Origin: Hydractinia symbiolongicarpus
Taxonomy: Eukaryota; Cnidaria; Hydrozoa; Anthoathecata; Hydractiniidae
Assembly (NCBI RefSeq): GCF_029227915.1
Contig: NC_079876.1
Span: forward strand, 39,291,828 to 39,355,827
Direction: 5' to 3'
DNA length: 64,000 nt
A program made the position numbers and the translations under genes. The notes beneath the pieces were generated by a model that worked only from the letters and a program-made list of their open reading frames with translations, was not told the DNA's origin and made no database searches. Of this stretch, positions 36,201 through 49,860 are shown one piece after another (positions within the stretch are counted from its first letter, which is position 1; the number at the start of each line of letters is the position of its first letter).

Positions 36201-39200
36201 GATCTCGGCCCGTATAGTCAAAAGTATACAAGGAAAGTACCCAGTGAGTAAACTCATTTCCCTAACGAATTTTTAAATTATTTTTTCACCACTAAAACGC
36301 ATGACACTTGTAGTTTTCAAAAATGTTTTCATTTTTGATGAGACGCTGAATAAAAGAAGTTTAATCGCCGGCAAACGAAAACCTGCGATTTCCCGTAAAT
36401 CCCGGACTCGGCCCGTATAGTCAAAAGTATACAAAGAAAGTACCCAAGGTGTAAACTCATTTCCCGAACGATTTTTTAAATTATTTTTTCACCACTACAA
36501 CGCATGTGACTTGTAGTTTTTAAAAATGTTTTCATTTTTGATGAGACGCTGAATAAAAGAAGTTTAATCGCCGGCAAACGAAAATCCGCGATTGCCCGTA
36601 AATCCCGGTCTCGGCCCGTATAGTCAAAAATATACAAGGAAAGTACCCAGTGAGTAAACTCATTTCCCTAACGAATTTTTAAATTATTTTTTCACCACTA
36701 AAACGCATGAGACTTGTAGTTTTCAAAAATGATTTCATTTTTGATGAGACGCTGAATAAAAGAAGTTTAATCGCCGGCAAACGAAAACCTGCGATTTCCC
36801 GTATATCCCGGAGTCGGCCCGTATAGTCAAAAGTATCCAAAGAAAGTACCCAGGGTGTAAACTCATTTCCCGAACGATTTTTTAAATTGTTTTTTCACCA
36901 CTAAAACGCATTAGACTTGTAGTTTTTAAAAATGTTTTCATTTTTGATGGGACGCTTAATAAAAGAGGTTTAATCGCCGGCAAACGAAATCCCGCGATTT
37001 TCCGTAAATCCGGGGCTTGGCCCGTATAGTCGAATGTATACAAAGAAAGTACCCAGGAAGTAAACTCATTTCCCGAACGATTTTTTAAATTTTTTTTCAC
37101 CACTAAAATGCATGAGACTTGTAGTTTTCAAAAATGTTTTCATTTTTGATGAGACGCTGAATAAAAGAAGTTTAATCGCCGGCAAACGAAAACCTGCGAT
37201 TTCCCGTAAATCCCGGACTCGGCCCGTATAGTCAAAAGTATACAAAGAAAGTACCCAGGGTGTAAACTCATTTCCCGAACGATTTTTTAAATTATTATTT
37301 CACCACTAAAGCCCATGAGACTTGTCGTTTTTAAAAATGTTTTCATTTTTGATGAGACGCTGAATAAAAGAAGTTTAATCGCCGGCAAACGAAAACCCGC
37401 GATTTCCCGTAAATCCCGGACTCGGCCCGTATAGTCAAAAGTATACAAAGAAAGTACCCAGGGAGTAAACTCATTTCCCGAAAGATTTCTTAAATTATTT
37501 TTTCACCACTAAAACGGATGAGACTTGTAGTTTTCAAAGATGTTTTCATTTTTGATGAGACGCTGAATAAAAGAAGTTTAATCGCCGCAAACGAAAACCT
37601 GCGATTTCCCGTAAATCCCTGACTCGGCCCGTATAGTCAAAAGTATACAAAGATAGAACCCAGGGTGTAAACTCATTTCTCGAACGATTTTTTAAATTAT
37701 TTTTTCACCACTAAAACGCATGAGACTTGTAGTTTTTAAAAATGTTTTCATTTTTGATGAGACGCTGAATAAAAGAAGTTTAATCGCCGGCAAACGAGAA
37801 CCTGCGATTTCCCGTAAATCCCGGACTCGGCCCGGATAGTGAAAAGTATACAAAGAAAGTACCCAGGGTGTAAACTCCTTTCCCGAACGATTTTTTAAAT
37901 TGTTATTTCACCACTAAAGCCCATGAGACTTGTAGTATTTATAAATATTTTCATTTTTGATGAGACGCTGAATAAAAGAAGTTTAATCGCCGGCAAACAA
38001 AAACCCGCGACTTCCCGTAAATCCCGGACTCGGCCCGTATAGTCCAATGTATACAAAGAAAGTACCCTGTGAGTAAACTCATTTCCAAAACGATTTTTTA
38101 AATTATCTTTTCACCACTAAAGCGCTTGAGACTTGTAGTTTTCAGAAATGTTTTCATTTTTGATGAGACGCTGAATAAAAGAAGTTTAATCGCCGGCAAA
38201 CGAAAACACGCGATTTCCCGTAAATCCCGGGCTTAGCCCGTATAGTCCAATGTATACAAAGAAAGTACCCTGTGAGTAAACTCATTTCCAAAACGATTTT
38301 TTAAATTATCTTTTCACCACTAAAACGCTTGAGACTTGTAGTTTTCAAAAATGTTTTTATTTTTGGTGAGACGCTAAATAAAAGAAGTTTAATCGCCGGG
38401 AAACGAAAATTCGCCACTTCCCGTAAACCCCGGACTCGACCCGCATAGTCAAAAGTATACAAAGAAAGTACCCAGGGAGTAAACTCATTTCCCGAACGAT
38501 TTTTTAAATTATTTTTTCATCACTAAAACGCATGAGACTTGTAGTTTTTAAAAATGTTTTCATTTTTGATGAGACGCTGAATAAAAGAAGTTTAATCGCC
38601 GGCAAACCAAAACCTGCGATTTCCCGTAAATCCCGGACTCGGCCCGGATAGTGAAAAGTATACAAAGAAAGTACCCAGGGTGTAAACTCCTTTCCCGAAC
38701 GATTTTTTAAATTGTTATTTCACAACTAAAGCCCATGAGACTTGTAGTATTTATAAATATTTTCATTTTTGATGAGACGCTGAATAAAAGAAGTTTAATC
38801 GCCGGCAAACAAAAACCCGCGACTTCCCGTAAATCCCTGACTCGGCCCGTATAGTCAAAAGTATACAAAGATAGAACCCAGGGTGTAAACTCATTTCTCG
38901 AACGATTTTTTAAATTATTTTTTCACCACTAAAACGCATGAGACTTGTAGTTTTTAAAAATGTCTTCATTTTTGATGAGACGCTGAATAAAAGAAGTTTA
39001 ATCGCCGGCAAACGAGAACCTGCGATTTCCCGTAAATCCCGGACTCGGCCCGGATAGTGAAAAGTATACAAAGAAAGTACCCAGGGTGTAAACTCCTTTC
39101 CCGAACGATTTTTTAAATTGTTATTTCACCACTAAAGCCCATGAGACTTGTAGTATTTATAAATATTTTCATTTTTGATGAGACGCTGAATAAAAGAAGT

Positions 39201-40500
39201 TTAATCGCCGGCAAACAAAAACCCGCGACTTCTCGTAAATCCCGGACTCGGCCCGTATAGTCCAATGTATACAAAGAAAGTACCCTGTGAGTAAACTCAT
39301 TTCCAAAACGATTTTTTAAATTATCTTTTCACCACTAAAGCGCTTGAGACTTGTAGTTTTCAGAAATGTTTTCATTTTTGATGAGACGCTGAATAAAAGA
39401 AGTTTAATCGCCGGCAAACGAAAACACGCGATTTCCCGTAAATCCCGGGCTTAGCCCGTATAGTCCAATGTATACAAAGAAAGTACCCTGTGAGTAAACT
39501 CATTTCCAAAACGATTTTTTAAATTATCTTTTCACCACTAAAACGCTTGAGACTTGTAGTTTTCAAAAATGTTTTTATTTTTGGTGAGACGCTAAATAAA
39601 AGAAGTTTAATCGCCGGCAAACGAAAATTCGCCACTTCCCGTAAACCCCGGACTCGACCCGCATAGTCAAAAGTATACAAAGAAAGTACCCAGGGAGTAA
39701 ACTCATTTCCCGAACGATTTTTTAAATTATTTTTTCATCACTAAAACGCATGAGACTTGTAGTTTTTAAAAATGTTTTCATTTTTGATGAGACGCTGAAT
39801 AAAAGAAGTTTAATCGCCGGCAAACCAAAACCTGCGATTTCCCGTAAATCCCGGACTTGGCCCGGATATTGAAAAGTATACAAAGAAAGTACCCAGGGTG
39901 TAAACTCCTTTCCCGAACGATTTTTTAAATTGTTATTTCACCACTAAAGCCCATGAGACTTGTAGTATTTATAAATATTTTCATTTTTGATGAGACGCTG
40001 AATAAAAGAAGTTTAATCGCCGGCAAACAAAAACCCGCGACTTCCCGTAAATCCCGGACTCGGTCCGTATAGTCAAAAGTATACAAAGAAAGTACCCAGG
40101 GAGTAAACTCATTTCCCGAACGATTTTTTAAATTATTTTTTCACCACTAAAACGGATGAGACTTGTAGTTTTCAAAGATGTTTTCATTTTTGATGAAACG
40201 CTGAATAAAAGAAGTTTAATCGCCGCAAACGAAAACCTGCGATTTCACGTAAATCCCTGACTCGGCCCGTATAGTCAAAAGTATACAAAGATAGAAGCCA
40301 GGGTGTAAACTCATTTCTCGAACGATTTTTCAAATTATTTTTTCACCACTAAAACGCATGAGACTTGTAGTTTTTAAAAATGTTTTCATTTTTGATGAGA
40401 CGCTGAATAAAAGAAGTTTAATCGCCGGCAAACGAAAAACTGCGATTTCCCGTAAATCCCGGACTCGGCCCGGATAGTGAAAAGTATACAAAGAAAGTAC
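33300..40500. repeat. 7-monomer higher-order repeat, 1419-1420-bp spacing with a 6-monomer variant
   Basis: AAATCCCTGACTCGG marks the unit, with its T at 33362, 34781, 37620, 38838 and 40258. The spacings are 1419, 2839 (two units), 1218 and 1420. The independent marker AAATTCGCCACTTCCCG, with its TT at 32732, 34152, 38410 and 39628, gives 1420, 4258 and 1218. The unit is therefore 7 monomers, with one 6-monomer version at 37620-38838. Typical members are CAAAGATG with GCCGCAAACG, CGGATAGTGAAAAG, GTAGTATTTATAAATATT, and GTCCAATGTATACAAAG with CCTGTGAG. Confidence 0.82.
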
Positions 40501-42690
40501 CCAGGGTGTAAACTCCTTTCCCGAACGATTTTTTAAATTGTTATTTCACCACTAAAGCCCATGAGACTTGAAGTATTTATAAATATTTTCATTTTTGATG
40601 AGACGCTGAATAAAAGAAGTTTAATCGCCGGCAAACAAAAACTCGCGACTTCCCGTAAATCCCGGACTCGGCCCGTATAGTCAAAAGTATACAAAGAAAG
40701 TACCCAGGGAGTAAACTCATTTCCCGAACGATTTTTTAAATTATTTTTTCACCACTAAAACGTATGAGACTTGTAGTTTTCAAAGATGTTTTCATTTTTG
40801 ATGAGACGCTGAATAAAAGAAGTTTAATCGCCGCAAACGAAAACCTGCGATTTCCCGTAAATCCCGGACTCGGCCCGTATAGTCAAAAGTATACAAAGAT
40901 AGAACCCAGGGTGTAAACTCATTTCTCGAACGATTTTTTAAATTATTTTTTCACCACTACAACGCATGAGACTTGTAGTTTTTAAAAATGTTTTCATTTT
41001 TGATGAGACGCTGAATTAAAGAAGTTTAATCGCCGGCAAACGAAAATCCGCGATTTCCCGTAAATCCCGATCTCGGCCCGTATAGTCAAAAGTATACAAG
41101 GAAAGTACCCAGTGAGTAAACTTATTTCCCTAACGAATTTTTAAATTATTTTTTCACCACTAAAACGCATGAGACTTGTAGTTTTCAAAAATGTTTTCAT
41201 TTTTGATGAGACGCTGAATAAAAGAAGTTTAATCGCCGGCAAACGAAAACCTGCGATTTCCCGTAAATCCCGGACTCGGCCCGTATAGTCAAAAGTATAC
41301 AAAGAAAGTACCCAGGGTGTAAACTCATTTCCCGAACGATTTTTTAAATTATTATTTCACCACTAAAGGCCATGAGACTTGTAGTTTTTAAAAATGTTTT
41401 CATTTTTGATGAGACGCTGAATAAAAGAAGTTTAATCGCCGGCAAACGAAAACCCGCGATTTCCCGTAAATCCCGGACTCGGCCCGTATAGTCAAAAGTA
41501 TACAAAGATAGAACCCAGGGTGTAAACTCTTTTCTCGAACGATTTTTTAAATTAATTTTTCACGACTACAACGCATGAGACTTGTAGTCTTTAAAAATGT
41601 TTTCATTTTTGATGAGACGCTGAATAAAAGAAGTTTAATCGCCGGCAAACAAAAATCCGCGATTTCCCGTAAATCCCGATCTCGGCCCGTATAGTCAAAA
41701 GTATACAAGGAAAGTACCCAGTGAGTAAACTCATTTCCCTAACGAATTTTTAAATTATTTTTTCACCACTAAAACGCATGAGACTTGTAGTTTTCAAAAA
41801 TGTTTTCATTTTTGATGAGACGCTGAATAAAAGAAGTTTAATCGCCGGCAAACGAAAACCTGCGATTTCCCGTAAATCCTGGACTCGGCCTGTATAGTCA
41901 AAAGTATACAAAGAAAGTACCCAAGGTGTAAACTCATTTCCCGAACGATTTTTTAAATTATTTTTTCACCACTACAACGCATGTGACTTGTAGTTTCTAA
42001 AAATGTTTTCATTTTTGATGAGACGCTGAATAAAAGAAGTTTAATCGCCGGCAAACGAAAATCCGCGATTGCCCGTAAATCCCGTTCTCGGCCCGTATAG
42101 TCAAAAATATACAAGGAAAGTACCCAGTGAGTAAACTCATTTCCCTAACGAATTTTTAAATTATTTTTTCACCACTAAAACGCATGAGACTTGTAGTTTT
42201 CAAAAATGTTTTCATTTTTGATGAGACGCTGAATAAAAGAAGTTTAATCGCCGGCAAACGAAAACCTGCGATTTCCCGTATATCCCGGAGTCGGCCCGTA
42301 TAGTCAAAAGTATCCAAAGAAAGTACCCAGGGTGTAAACTCATTTCCCGAACGATTTTTTAAATTGTTTTTTCACCACTAAAACGCATTAGACTTGTAGT
42401 TTTTAAAAATGTTTTCATTTTTGATGGGACGCTTAATAAAAGAGGTTTAATCGCCGGCAAACGAAATCCCGCGATTTTCCGTAAATCCGGGGCTTGGCCC
42501 GTATAGTCGAATGTATACAAAGAAAGTACCCAGGAAGTAAACTCATTTCCCGAACGATTTTTTAAATTTTTTTTCACCACTAAAATGCATGAGACTTGTA
42601 GTTTTCAAAAATGTTTTCATTTTTGATGAGACGCTGAATAAAAGAAGTTTAATCGCCGGCAAACGAAAACCTGCGATTTCCCGTAAATCC
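33420..42690. repeat. 27-monomer higher-order repeat, 5477-bp spacing
   Basis: A large second-level duplication overlies the 7-mer series. CGCATGTGACTTGTAG with its TG at 36506 recurs at 41983, CTAAAGGCCATG near 35887 recurs near 41364, AAACTTATTTCCCTAACG near 35642 recurs near 41119, and GATGGGACGCTTAATAAAAG near 36948 recurs near 42425. All are 5477 bp apart (27 monomers less 4 bp). The match begins near 33420/38900 and ends near 37215/42690, where CCCGGACTCGG faces CCCGATCTCAG. Scattered single-base differences, such as GGATGAG against GTATGAG near 35285/40762, show it is older than the 4262-bp duplication. Confidence 0.83.
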
Positions 42691-42999
42691 CGATCTCAGC
42701 CCGTATAGTCAAAAGTATACAAGGAAAGTACCCAGTGAGTAAACTCATTTCCCTAACGAATTTTTAAATTATTTTTTCACCACTAAAACGCATGAGACTT
42801 GTAATTTTCAAAAATGTTTTCATTTTTGATGAGACGCTGAATAAAAGAAGTTTAATCGCCGGCAAACGAAAACCTGCGATTTCCCGTAAATCCCGGACTC
42901 GGCCCGTATAGTCAAAAGTATACAAAGAAAGTACTCAGGGTGTAAACTCATTTCCCGAACGATTTTTTAAATTATTATTTCACCACTAAAGCCCATGAG

Positions 43000-45030
43000 A
43001 CTTGTCGTTTTTAAAAATGTTTTCATTTTTGATGAGACGCTGAATAAAAGAAGTTTAATCGCCGGCAAACGAAAACCCGCGATTTCCCGTAAATCCCGGA
43101 CTCGGCCCGTATAGTCAAAAGTATACAAAGAAAGTACCCAGGGAGTAAACTCATTTCCCGAACGATTTCTTAAATTATTTTTTCACCACTAAAACGCATC
43201 AGACTTGTAGTTTTCAAAAATGTTTTCATTTTTGATGAGACGCTGAATAAAAGAATTTTAATCGCCGGCAAACGAAAACCTGCGATTTCCCGTAAATCCC
43301 AGACTCGGCCCGTATAGTCAAAAGTATACAAAGATAGAACCCAGGGTGTAAACTCATTTCTCGAACGATTTTTTAAATTATTTTTTCACCACTACAACGC
43401 ATGAGACTTGTAGTTTTTAAAAATGTTTTCATTTTTGATGAGACGCTGAATAAAAGAAGTTTAATCGCCGGCAAACGAAAACCCGCGATTTCCCGTAAAT
43501 CCCGGACTCGGCCCGTATAGTCAAAAGTATACAAAGAAAGTACCCTGGGAGTAAACTCATTTCCCGAACGATTTCTTAAATTATTTTTTCACCACTAAAA
43601 CGCATCAGACTTGTAGTTTTCAAAAATGTTTTCATTTTTGATGAGACGCTGAATAAAAGAAGTTTAATCGCCGGCAAACGAAAATCCGCGATTGCCCGTA
43701 AATCCCGGTCTCGGCCCGTATAGTCAAAAATATACAAGGAAATAACCCAGTGAGTAAACTCATTTCCCTAACGAATTTTTAAATTATTTTTTCACCACTA
43801 AAACGCATGAGACTTGTAGTTTTCAAAAATGTTTTCATTTTTGATGAGACGCTGAATAAAAGAAGTTTAATCGCCGGCAAACGAAAACCCGCGATTTCCC
43901 GTAAATCCCGGACTCGGCCCGTATAGTCAAAAGTATACAAAGAAAGTACACAGGGAGTAAACTCATTTCCCGAACGATTTCTTAAATTATTTTTTCACCA
44001 CTAAAACGCATCAGACTTGTAGTTTTCAAAAATGTTTTCATTTTTGATAAGACGCTGAATAAAAGAAGTTTAATCGCCGGCAAACGAAAACCTGCGATTT
44101 CCCGTAAATCCCGATCTCGGCCCGTATAGTCAAAAGTATACAAGGAAAGTACCCAGTGAGTAAACTCATTTCTATAACGAATTTTTAAATTATTTTTTCA
44201 CCACTAAAACGCATGAGACCTGTAGTTTTCAAAAATGTTTTCATTTTTGATGAGACGCTGAATAAAAGAAGTTTAATCGCCGGCAAACGAAAACCTGCGA
44301 TTTCCCGTAAATCCCGGACTCGGCCCGTATAGTCAAAAGTATACAAAGAAAGTACACAGGGTGTAAACTCATTTCCCGAACGATTTTTTAAATTATTATT
44401 TCACCACTAAAGCCCATGAGACTTGTCGTTTTTAAAAATGTTTTCATTTTTGATGAGACGCTGAATAAAAGAAGTTTAATCGCCGGCAAACAAAAACCCG
44501 CGATTTCCCGTAAATCCCGGACTCGGCCCGTATAGTCAAAAGTATACAAAGAAAGTACCCAGGGAGTAAACTCATTTCCCGAAAGATTTCTTAAATTATT
44601 TTTTCACCACTAAAACGCATCAGACTTGTAATTTTCAAAAATGTTTTCATTTTTGATGAGACGCTGAATAAAAGAATTTTAATCGCCGGCAAACGAAAAC
44701 CTGCTATTTCCCGTAAATCCCAGACTCGGCCCGTATAGTCAAAAGTATACAAAGATAGAACCCAGGGTGTAAACTCATTTCTCGAACGATTTTTTAAATT
44801 ATTTTTTCACCACTACAACGCATGAGACTTGTAGTTTTTAAAAATGTTTTCATTTTTGATGAGACGCTGAATAAAAGAAGTTTAATCGCCGGCAAACGAA
44901 AACCCGCGATTTCCCGTAAATCCCTGACTCGGCCCGTATAGTCAAAAGTATGCAAAGAAAGTACCCAGGGAGTAAACTCATTTCCCGAACGATTTCTTAA
45001 ATTATTTTTTCACCACTAAAACGCATCAGA
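43000..45030. repeat. Dimer and trimer repeat, 406- and 609-bp spacing
   Basis: The variant CGATTTCTTAAATT followed by ACGCATCAGACTTG occurs five times, with CATC at 43197, 43603, 44009, 44618 and 45024. The spacings are 406, 406, 609 and 406 bp, so pairs of monomers alternate with one inserted third monomer. The other partner carries ACAACGCATGAG or AAACGCATGAG. This is the shortest-period higher-order domain in the window. A related single marker (GAAAGATTTCTTAAATT) is near 37481, inside the 27-mer. Confidence 0.8.
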
Positions 45031-46820
45031 CTTGTAGTTTTCAAAAATGTTTTCATTTTTGATGAGACGCTGAATAAAAGAATTTTAATCGCCGGCAAAC
45101 GAAAACCTGCGATTTCCCGTAAATCCCAGACTCGGCCCGTATAGTCAAAAGTATACAAAGATAGAACCCAGGGTGTAAACTCAATTCTCGAACGATTTTT
45201 TAAATTATTTTTTCACCACTACAACGCATGAGACTTGTAGTTTTTAAAAATGTTTTCATTTTTGATGAGACGCTGAATAAAAGAAGTTTAATCGCCGGCA
45301 AACGAAAATCCGCGATTTCCCGTAAATCCCGATCTCGGCCCGTATAGTCAAAAGTATACAAGGAAAGTACCCAGTGAGTAAACTCATTTCCCTAACGAAT
45401 TTTTAAATTATTTTTTCACCACTAAAACGCATGAGACTTGTAGTTTTCAAAAATGTTTTCATTTTTGATGAGACGCTGAATAAAAGAAGTTTAATCGCCG
45501 GCAAACGAAAACCTGCGATTTCCCGTTAATCCCGGACTCGGCCTGTATAGTCAAAAGTATACAAAGAAAGTACCCAGGGTGTAAACTCATTTCCCGAACG
45601 ATTTTTTAAATTATTTTTTCACCACTACAACGCATGAGACTTGTAGTTTTTAAAAATGTTTTCATTTTGATGAGACGCTGAATAAAAGAAGTTTAATCAC
45701 CGGCAAACGAAAATCCGCGATTTCCCGTAAATCCCGGTCTCGGACCGTATAGTCAAAAATATTCAAGGAAAGTACCCAGGGTGTAAACTCATTTCCCCAA
45801 CGATTTTTTAAATTATTTTTCCACCACTAAAACGCATGAGACGTGTAGTTTTCAAAAATGTTTTCATTTTTGATGAGACGATGAATAAAAGAAGTTTAAT
45901 CGCCGGCAAACGAAAACCTTCGATTTCCCGTAAATCCCGCACTCGGCCCGTATAGTCAAAAGTATACAAGGAAAGTGCCCAGTGAGTAAACTCATTTCCC
46001 GAACGATTTTTTAAATTATTTTTTCACCACTAAAACGCATGAGACTTGTAGTTTTCAAAAATGTTTTCATTTTTGATGAGACGCTGAATAAAAGAAGTTT
46101 AATCGCCGGCAAACGAAAATCCGCGATTTCCCGTAAATCCCGGTCTCGGCCCGTATAGTCAAAAATATTCAAGGAAAGTACCCAGTGAGTAAACTCATTT
46201 CCCTAACGAATTTTTAAATTAATTTTTCACCACTTGAACGCATGAGACTTGTAGTTTTCAAAAATGTTTTCATTTTTGATGAGACGCTGAATAAAAGAAG
46301 TTTAATCGCCGGCAAACGAAAATCTGCGATTTCCTGTAAATCCCGGACTCGGCCCGTATAGTCAAAAGTATCCAAAGAAAGTACCCAGGGTGTAAACTCA
46401 TTTCCCGAACGATTTTTTAAATTGTTTTTTCACCACTAAAACGCATGAGACTTGTAGTTTTTAAAAATGTTTTCTTTTTTGATGGGACGCTTAATAAAAG
46501 AGGTTTAATCGCGGACAAACGAAAACCTGCGATTTCCCGTAAATCCCGGACTTGGCCCGTATAGTTAAAAGTATACAAGAAAAGTACCCAGTGAGTAAAC
46601 TCATTTCCGGAACGAATTTTTAAATTATTTTTTCACCACTACAACGTATGAGACATGTAGTTTTCAAAAATGTTTTCATTTTTGATGAGACGCTGAATAA
46701 AAGAAGTTTAATCACCGGCAAACAAAAACCTGCGATTTCCCGTAAATCCCGGACTCGGCCCGTATAGTCAAAAGTATACAAAGAAAGTACCCAGGGTGTA
46801 AACTCATTTCCCGAACGATT
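45030..46820. repeat. Satellite monomers of mixed subfamilies
   Basis: About nine monomers lie between the dimer block and the 7-/8-mer block. They include a 1-bp deletion in the T tract (TTTTCATTTTGATGAGACGC near 45660), GTCAAAAATATTCAAGG near 45752 and 46162, CACCACTTGAACGC near 46227, and a single copy of the GATGGGACGCTTAATAAAAG type near 46484 with GCGGACAAACG. I found no single long-range partner covering the stretch. There is no gene or insertion. Confidence 0.6.
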
Positions 46821-49800
46821 TTTTAAATTATTTTTTCACCACTAAAACGCATGAGACGTGTAGTTTTCAAAAATGTTTTCATTTTTGATGAGACGATGAA
46901 TAAAAAGAAGTTTAATCGCCGGCAAACGAAAACCTCCGATTTCCCGTAAATCCCGCACTCGGCCCGTATAGTCAAAAGTATACAAAGAAAGTACCCAGGG
47001 AGTAAACTCATTTCCCACACGATTTTTTAAATTATTATTTCACCACTAAAGCCCATGAGACTTGTAGTTTTTAAAAATGTTTTCATTTTTGATGAGACGC
47101 TGAATAAAAGAAGTTTAATCGCCGGCAAACGAAAACCCGCAATTTCCCGTAAATCCCGGTCTCGTCCCGTATAGTCAAAAGTATACAAGGAAAGTGCCCA
47201 GTGAGTAAACTCATTTCCCGAACGATTTTTTAAATTATTTTTTCACCACTAAAACGCTTGAGACTTGTAGTTTTCAAAAATGTTTTCATTTTTGGTGAGA
47301 CGCTAAATAAAAGAAGTTTAATCGCCGGCAAACGAAAACCCGCCATTTCCCCTAAACCCCGGACTCGGACCGCATAGTCAAAAGTATACAAAGAAAGTAC
47401 CCAGGGAGTAAACTCATTTCCCGAACGATTTTTTAAATTATTTTTTCACCACTAAAACGCATGAGACTTGTAGTTTTTAAAAATGTTTTCATTTTTGATG
47501 AGACGCTGAATAAAAGAAGTTTAATCGCCGGAAACAAAAACCTGCGATTTCCCGTAAATCCCGGACTCGGCCCGTATAGTGAAAAGTATACAAAGAAAGT
47601 ACCCAGGGTGTAAACTCATTTCCCGAACGATTTTTTAAATTGTTATTTCACCACTAAAGCCCATGAGACTTGTAGTATTTAAAAATATTTTCATTTTTGA
47701 TGAGACGCTGAATAAAAGAAGTTTAGTCGCCGGCAAACAAAAACCCGCGACTTCCCGTAAATCCCGGACTCGGCCCGTATAGTCAAAAGTATACAAAGAA
47801 AGTACCCAGGGAGTAAACTCATTTCCCGAACGATTTTTTAAATTATTTTTTCACCACTAAAACGGATGAGACTTGTAGTTTTTAAAAATGTTTTCATTTT
47901 TGATGAGACGCTGAATAAAAGAAGTTTAATCGCCGGCAAACAAAAAATCCGCGATTTCCCGTAAATCCCGATCTCGGCCCGTATAGTCAAAAGTATACAA
48001 GGAAAGTACCCAGTGAGTAAACTCATTTCCCTAACGAATTTTTAAATTATTTTTTCACCACTAAAACGCATGAGACTTGTAGTTTTCAAAAATGTTTTCA
48101 TTTTTGATGAGACGCTGAATAAAAGAAGTTTAATCACCGGCAAACAAAAACCTGCGATTTCCCGTAAATCCCGGACTCGGCCCGTATAGTCAAAAGTATA
48201 CAAAGAAAGTACCCAGGGTGTAAACTCATTTCCCGAACGATTTTTTAAATTATTTTTTCACCACTAAAACGCATGAGACGTGTAGTTTTTAAAAATGTTT
48301 TCATTTTTGATGAGACGATGAATAAAAGAAGTTTAATCGCCGGCAAACGAAAACCTCCGATTTCCCGTAAATCCCGCACTCGGCCCGTATAGTCAAAAGT
48401 ATACAAAGAAAGTACCCAGGGAGTAAACTCATTTCCCACACGATTTTTTAAATTATTATTTCACCACTAAAGCCCATGAGACTTGTAGTTTTTAAAAATG
48501 TTTTCATTTTTGATGAGACGCTGAATAAAAGAAGTTTAATCGCCGGCAAACGAAAACCCGCAATTTCCCGTTAATCCCGGTCTCGTCCCGTATAGTCAAA
48601 AGTATACAAGGAAAGTGCCCAGTGAGTAAACTTATTTCCCGAACGATTTTTTAAATTATTTTTTCACCACTAAAACCCATGAGACTTGTAGTTTTCAAAA
48701 ATGTTTTCATTTTTGATGAGACGCTGAATAAAAGAAGTTTAATCGCCGGCAAACGAAAACACGCGATTTCCCGTAAATCCCGGGCTTGGCCTGTATAGTC
48801 CAATGTATACAAAGAAAGTACCCTGTGAGTAAAGTCATTTCCAAAACGATTTTTTAAATTATCTTTTCACCACTAAAACGCTTGAGACTTGTAGTTTTCA
48901 AAAATGTTTTCATTTTTGGTGAGACGCTAAATAAAAGAAGTTTAGTCGCCGGCAAACGAAAACCCGCCATTTCCCCTAAACCCCGGACTCGGACCGCATA
49001 GTCAAAAGTATACAAAGAAAGTACCCAGGGAGTAAACTCATTTCCTGAACGATTTTTTAAATTATTTTTTCACCACTAAAACGCATGAGACTTGTAGTTT
49101 TTAAAAATGTTTTCATTTTTGATGAGACGCTGAATAAAAGAAGTTTAATCGCCGGAAACGAAAACCTGCAATTTCCCGTAAATCCCGGACTCGGCCCGTA
49201 TAGTGAAAAGTATACAAAGAAAGTACCCAGGGTGTAAACTCATTTCCCGAACGATTTTTTAAATTGTTATTTCACCACTAAAGCCCATGAGACTTGTAGT
49301 ATTTAAAAATATTTTCATTTTTGATGAGACGCTGAATAAAAGAAGTTTAATCGCCGGCAAACAAAAACCCGCGACTTTTCGTAAATCCCGGACTCGGCCC
49401 GTATAGTCAAAAGTATACAAAGAAAGTACCCAGGGAGTAAACTCATTTCCCGAACGATTTTTTAAATTATTTTTTCACCACTAAAACGGATGAGACTTGT
49501 AGTTTTTAAAAATGTTTTCATTTTTGATGAGACGCTGAATAAAAGAAGTTTAATCGCCGGCAAACGAAAAATCCGCGATTTCCCGTAAATCCCGATCTCG
49601 GCCCGTATAGTCAAAAGTATACAAGGAAAGTACCCAGTGAGTAAACTCATTTCCCTAACGAATTTTTAAATTATTTTTTCACCACTAAAACGCATGAGAC
49701 TTGTAGTTTTCAAAAATGTTTTCATTTTTGATGAGACGCTGAATAAAAGAAGTTTAATCGCCGGCAAACGAAAACCAGCGATTTCCCGTAAATCCCGGAC

Positions 49801-49860
49801 TCGGCCCGTATAGTCAAAAGTATACAAAGAAAGTACCCAGGGTGTAAACTCATTTTCCGA
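46820..49860. repeat. 7- to 8-monomer higher-order repeat (about 1422 and 1624 bp)
   Basis: GAGACGTGTAG at 46853 recurs at 48275 (1422 bp). The pair with ACGGATGAGACTTGTAG and AAAAATCCGCGATTTCC near 47863 recurs near 49487 (1624 bp). The distance changes by one monomer because the second copy holds an extra monomer near 48680-48880 (AAACACGCGATTTCCC, GGCCTGTATAGTCCAATG) absent from the first. This is a clear single-monomer gain or loss inside an otherwise matching higher-order repeat. Confidence 0.77.
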
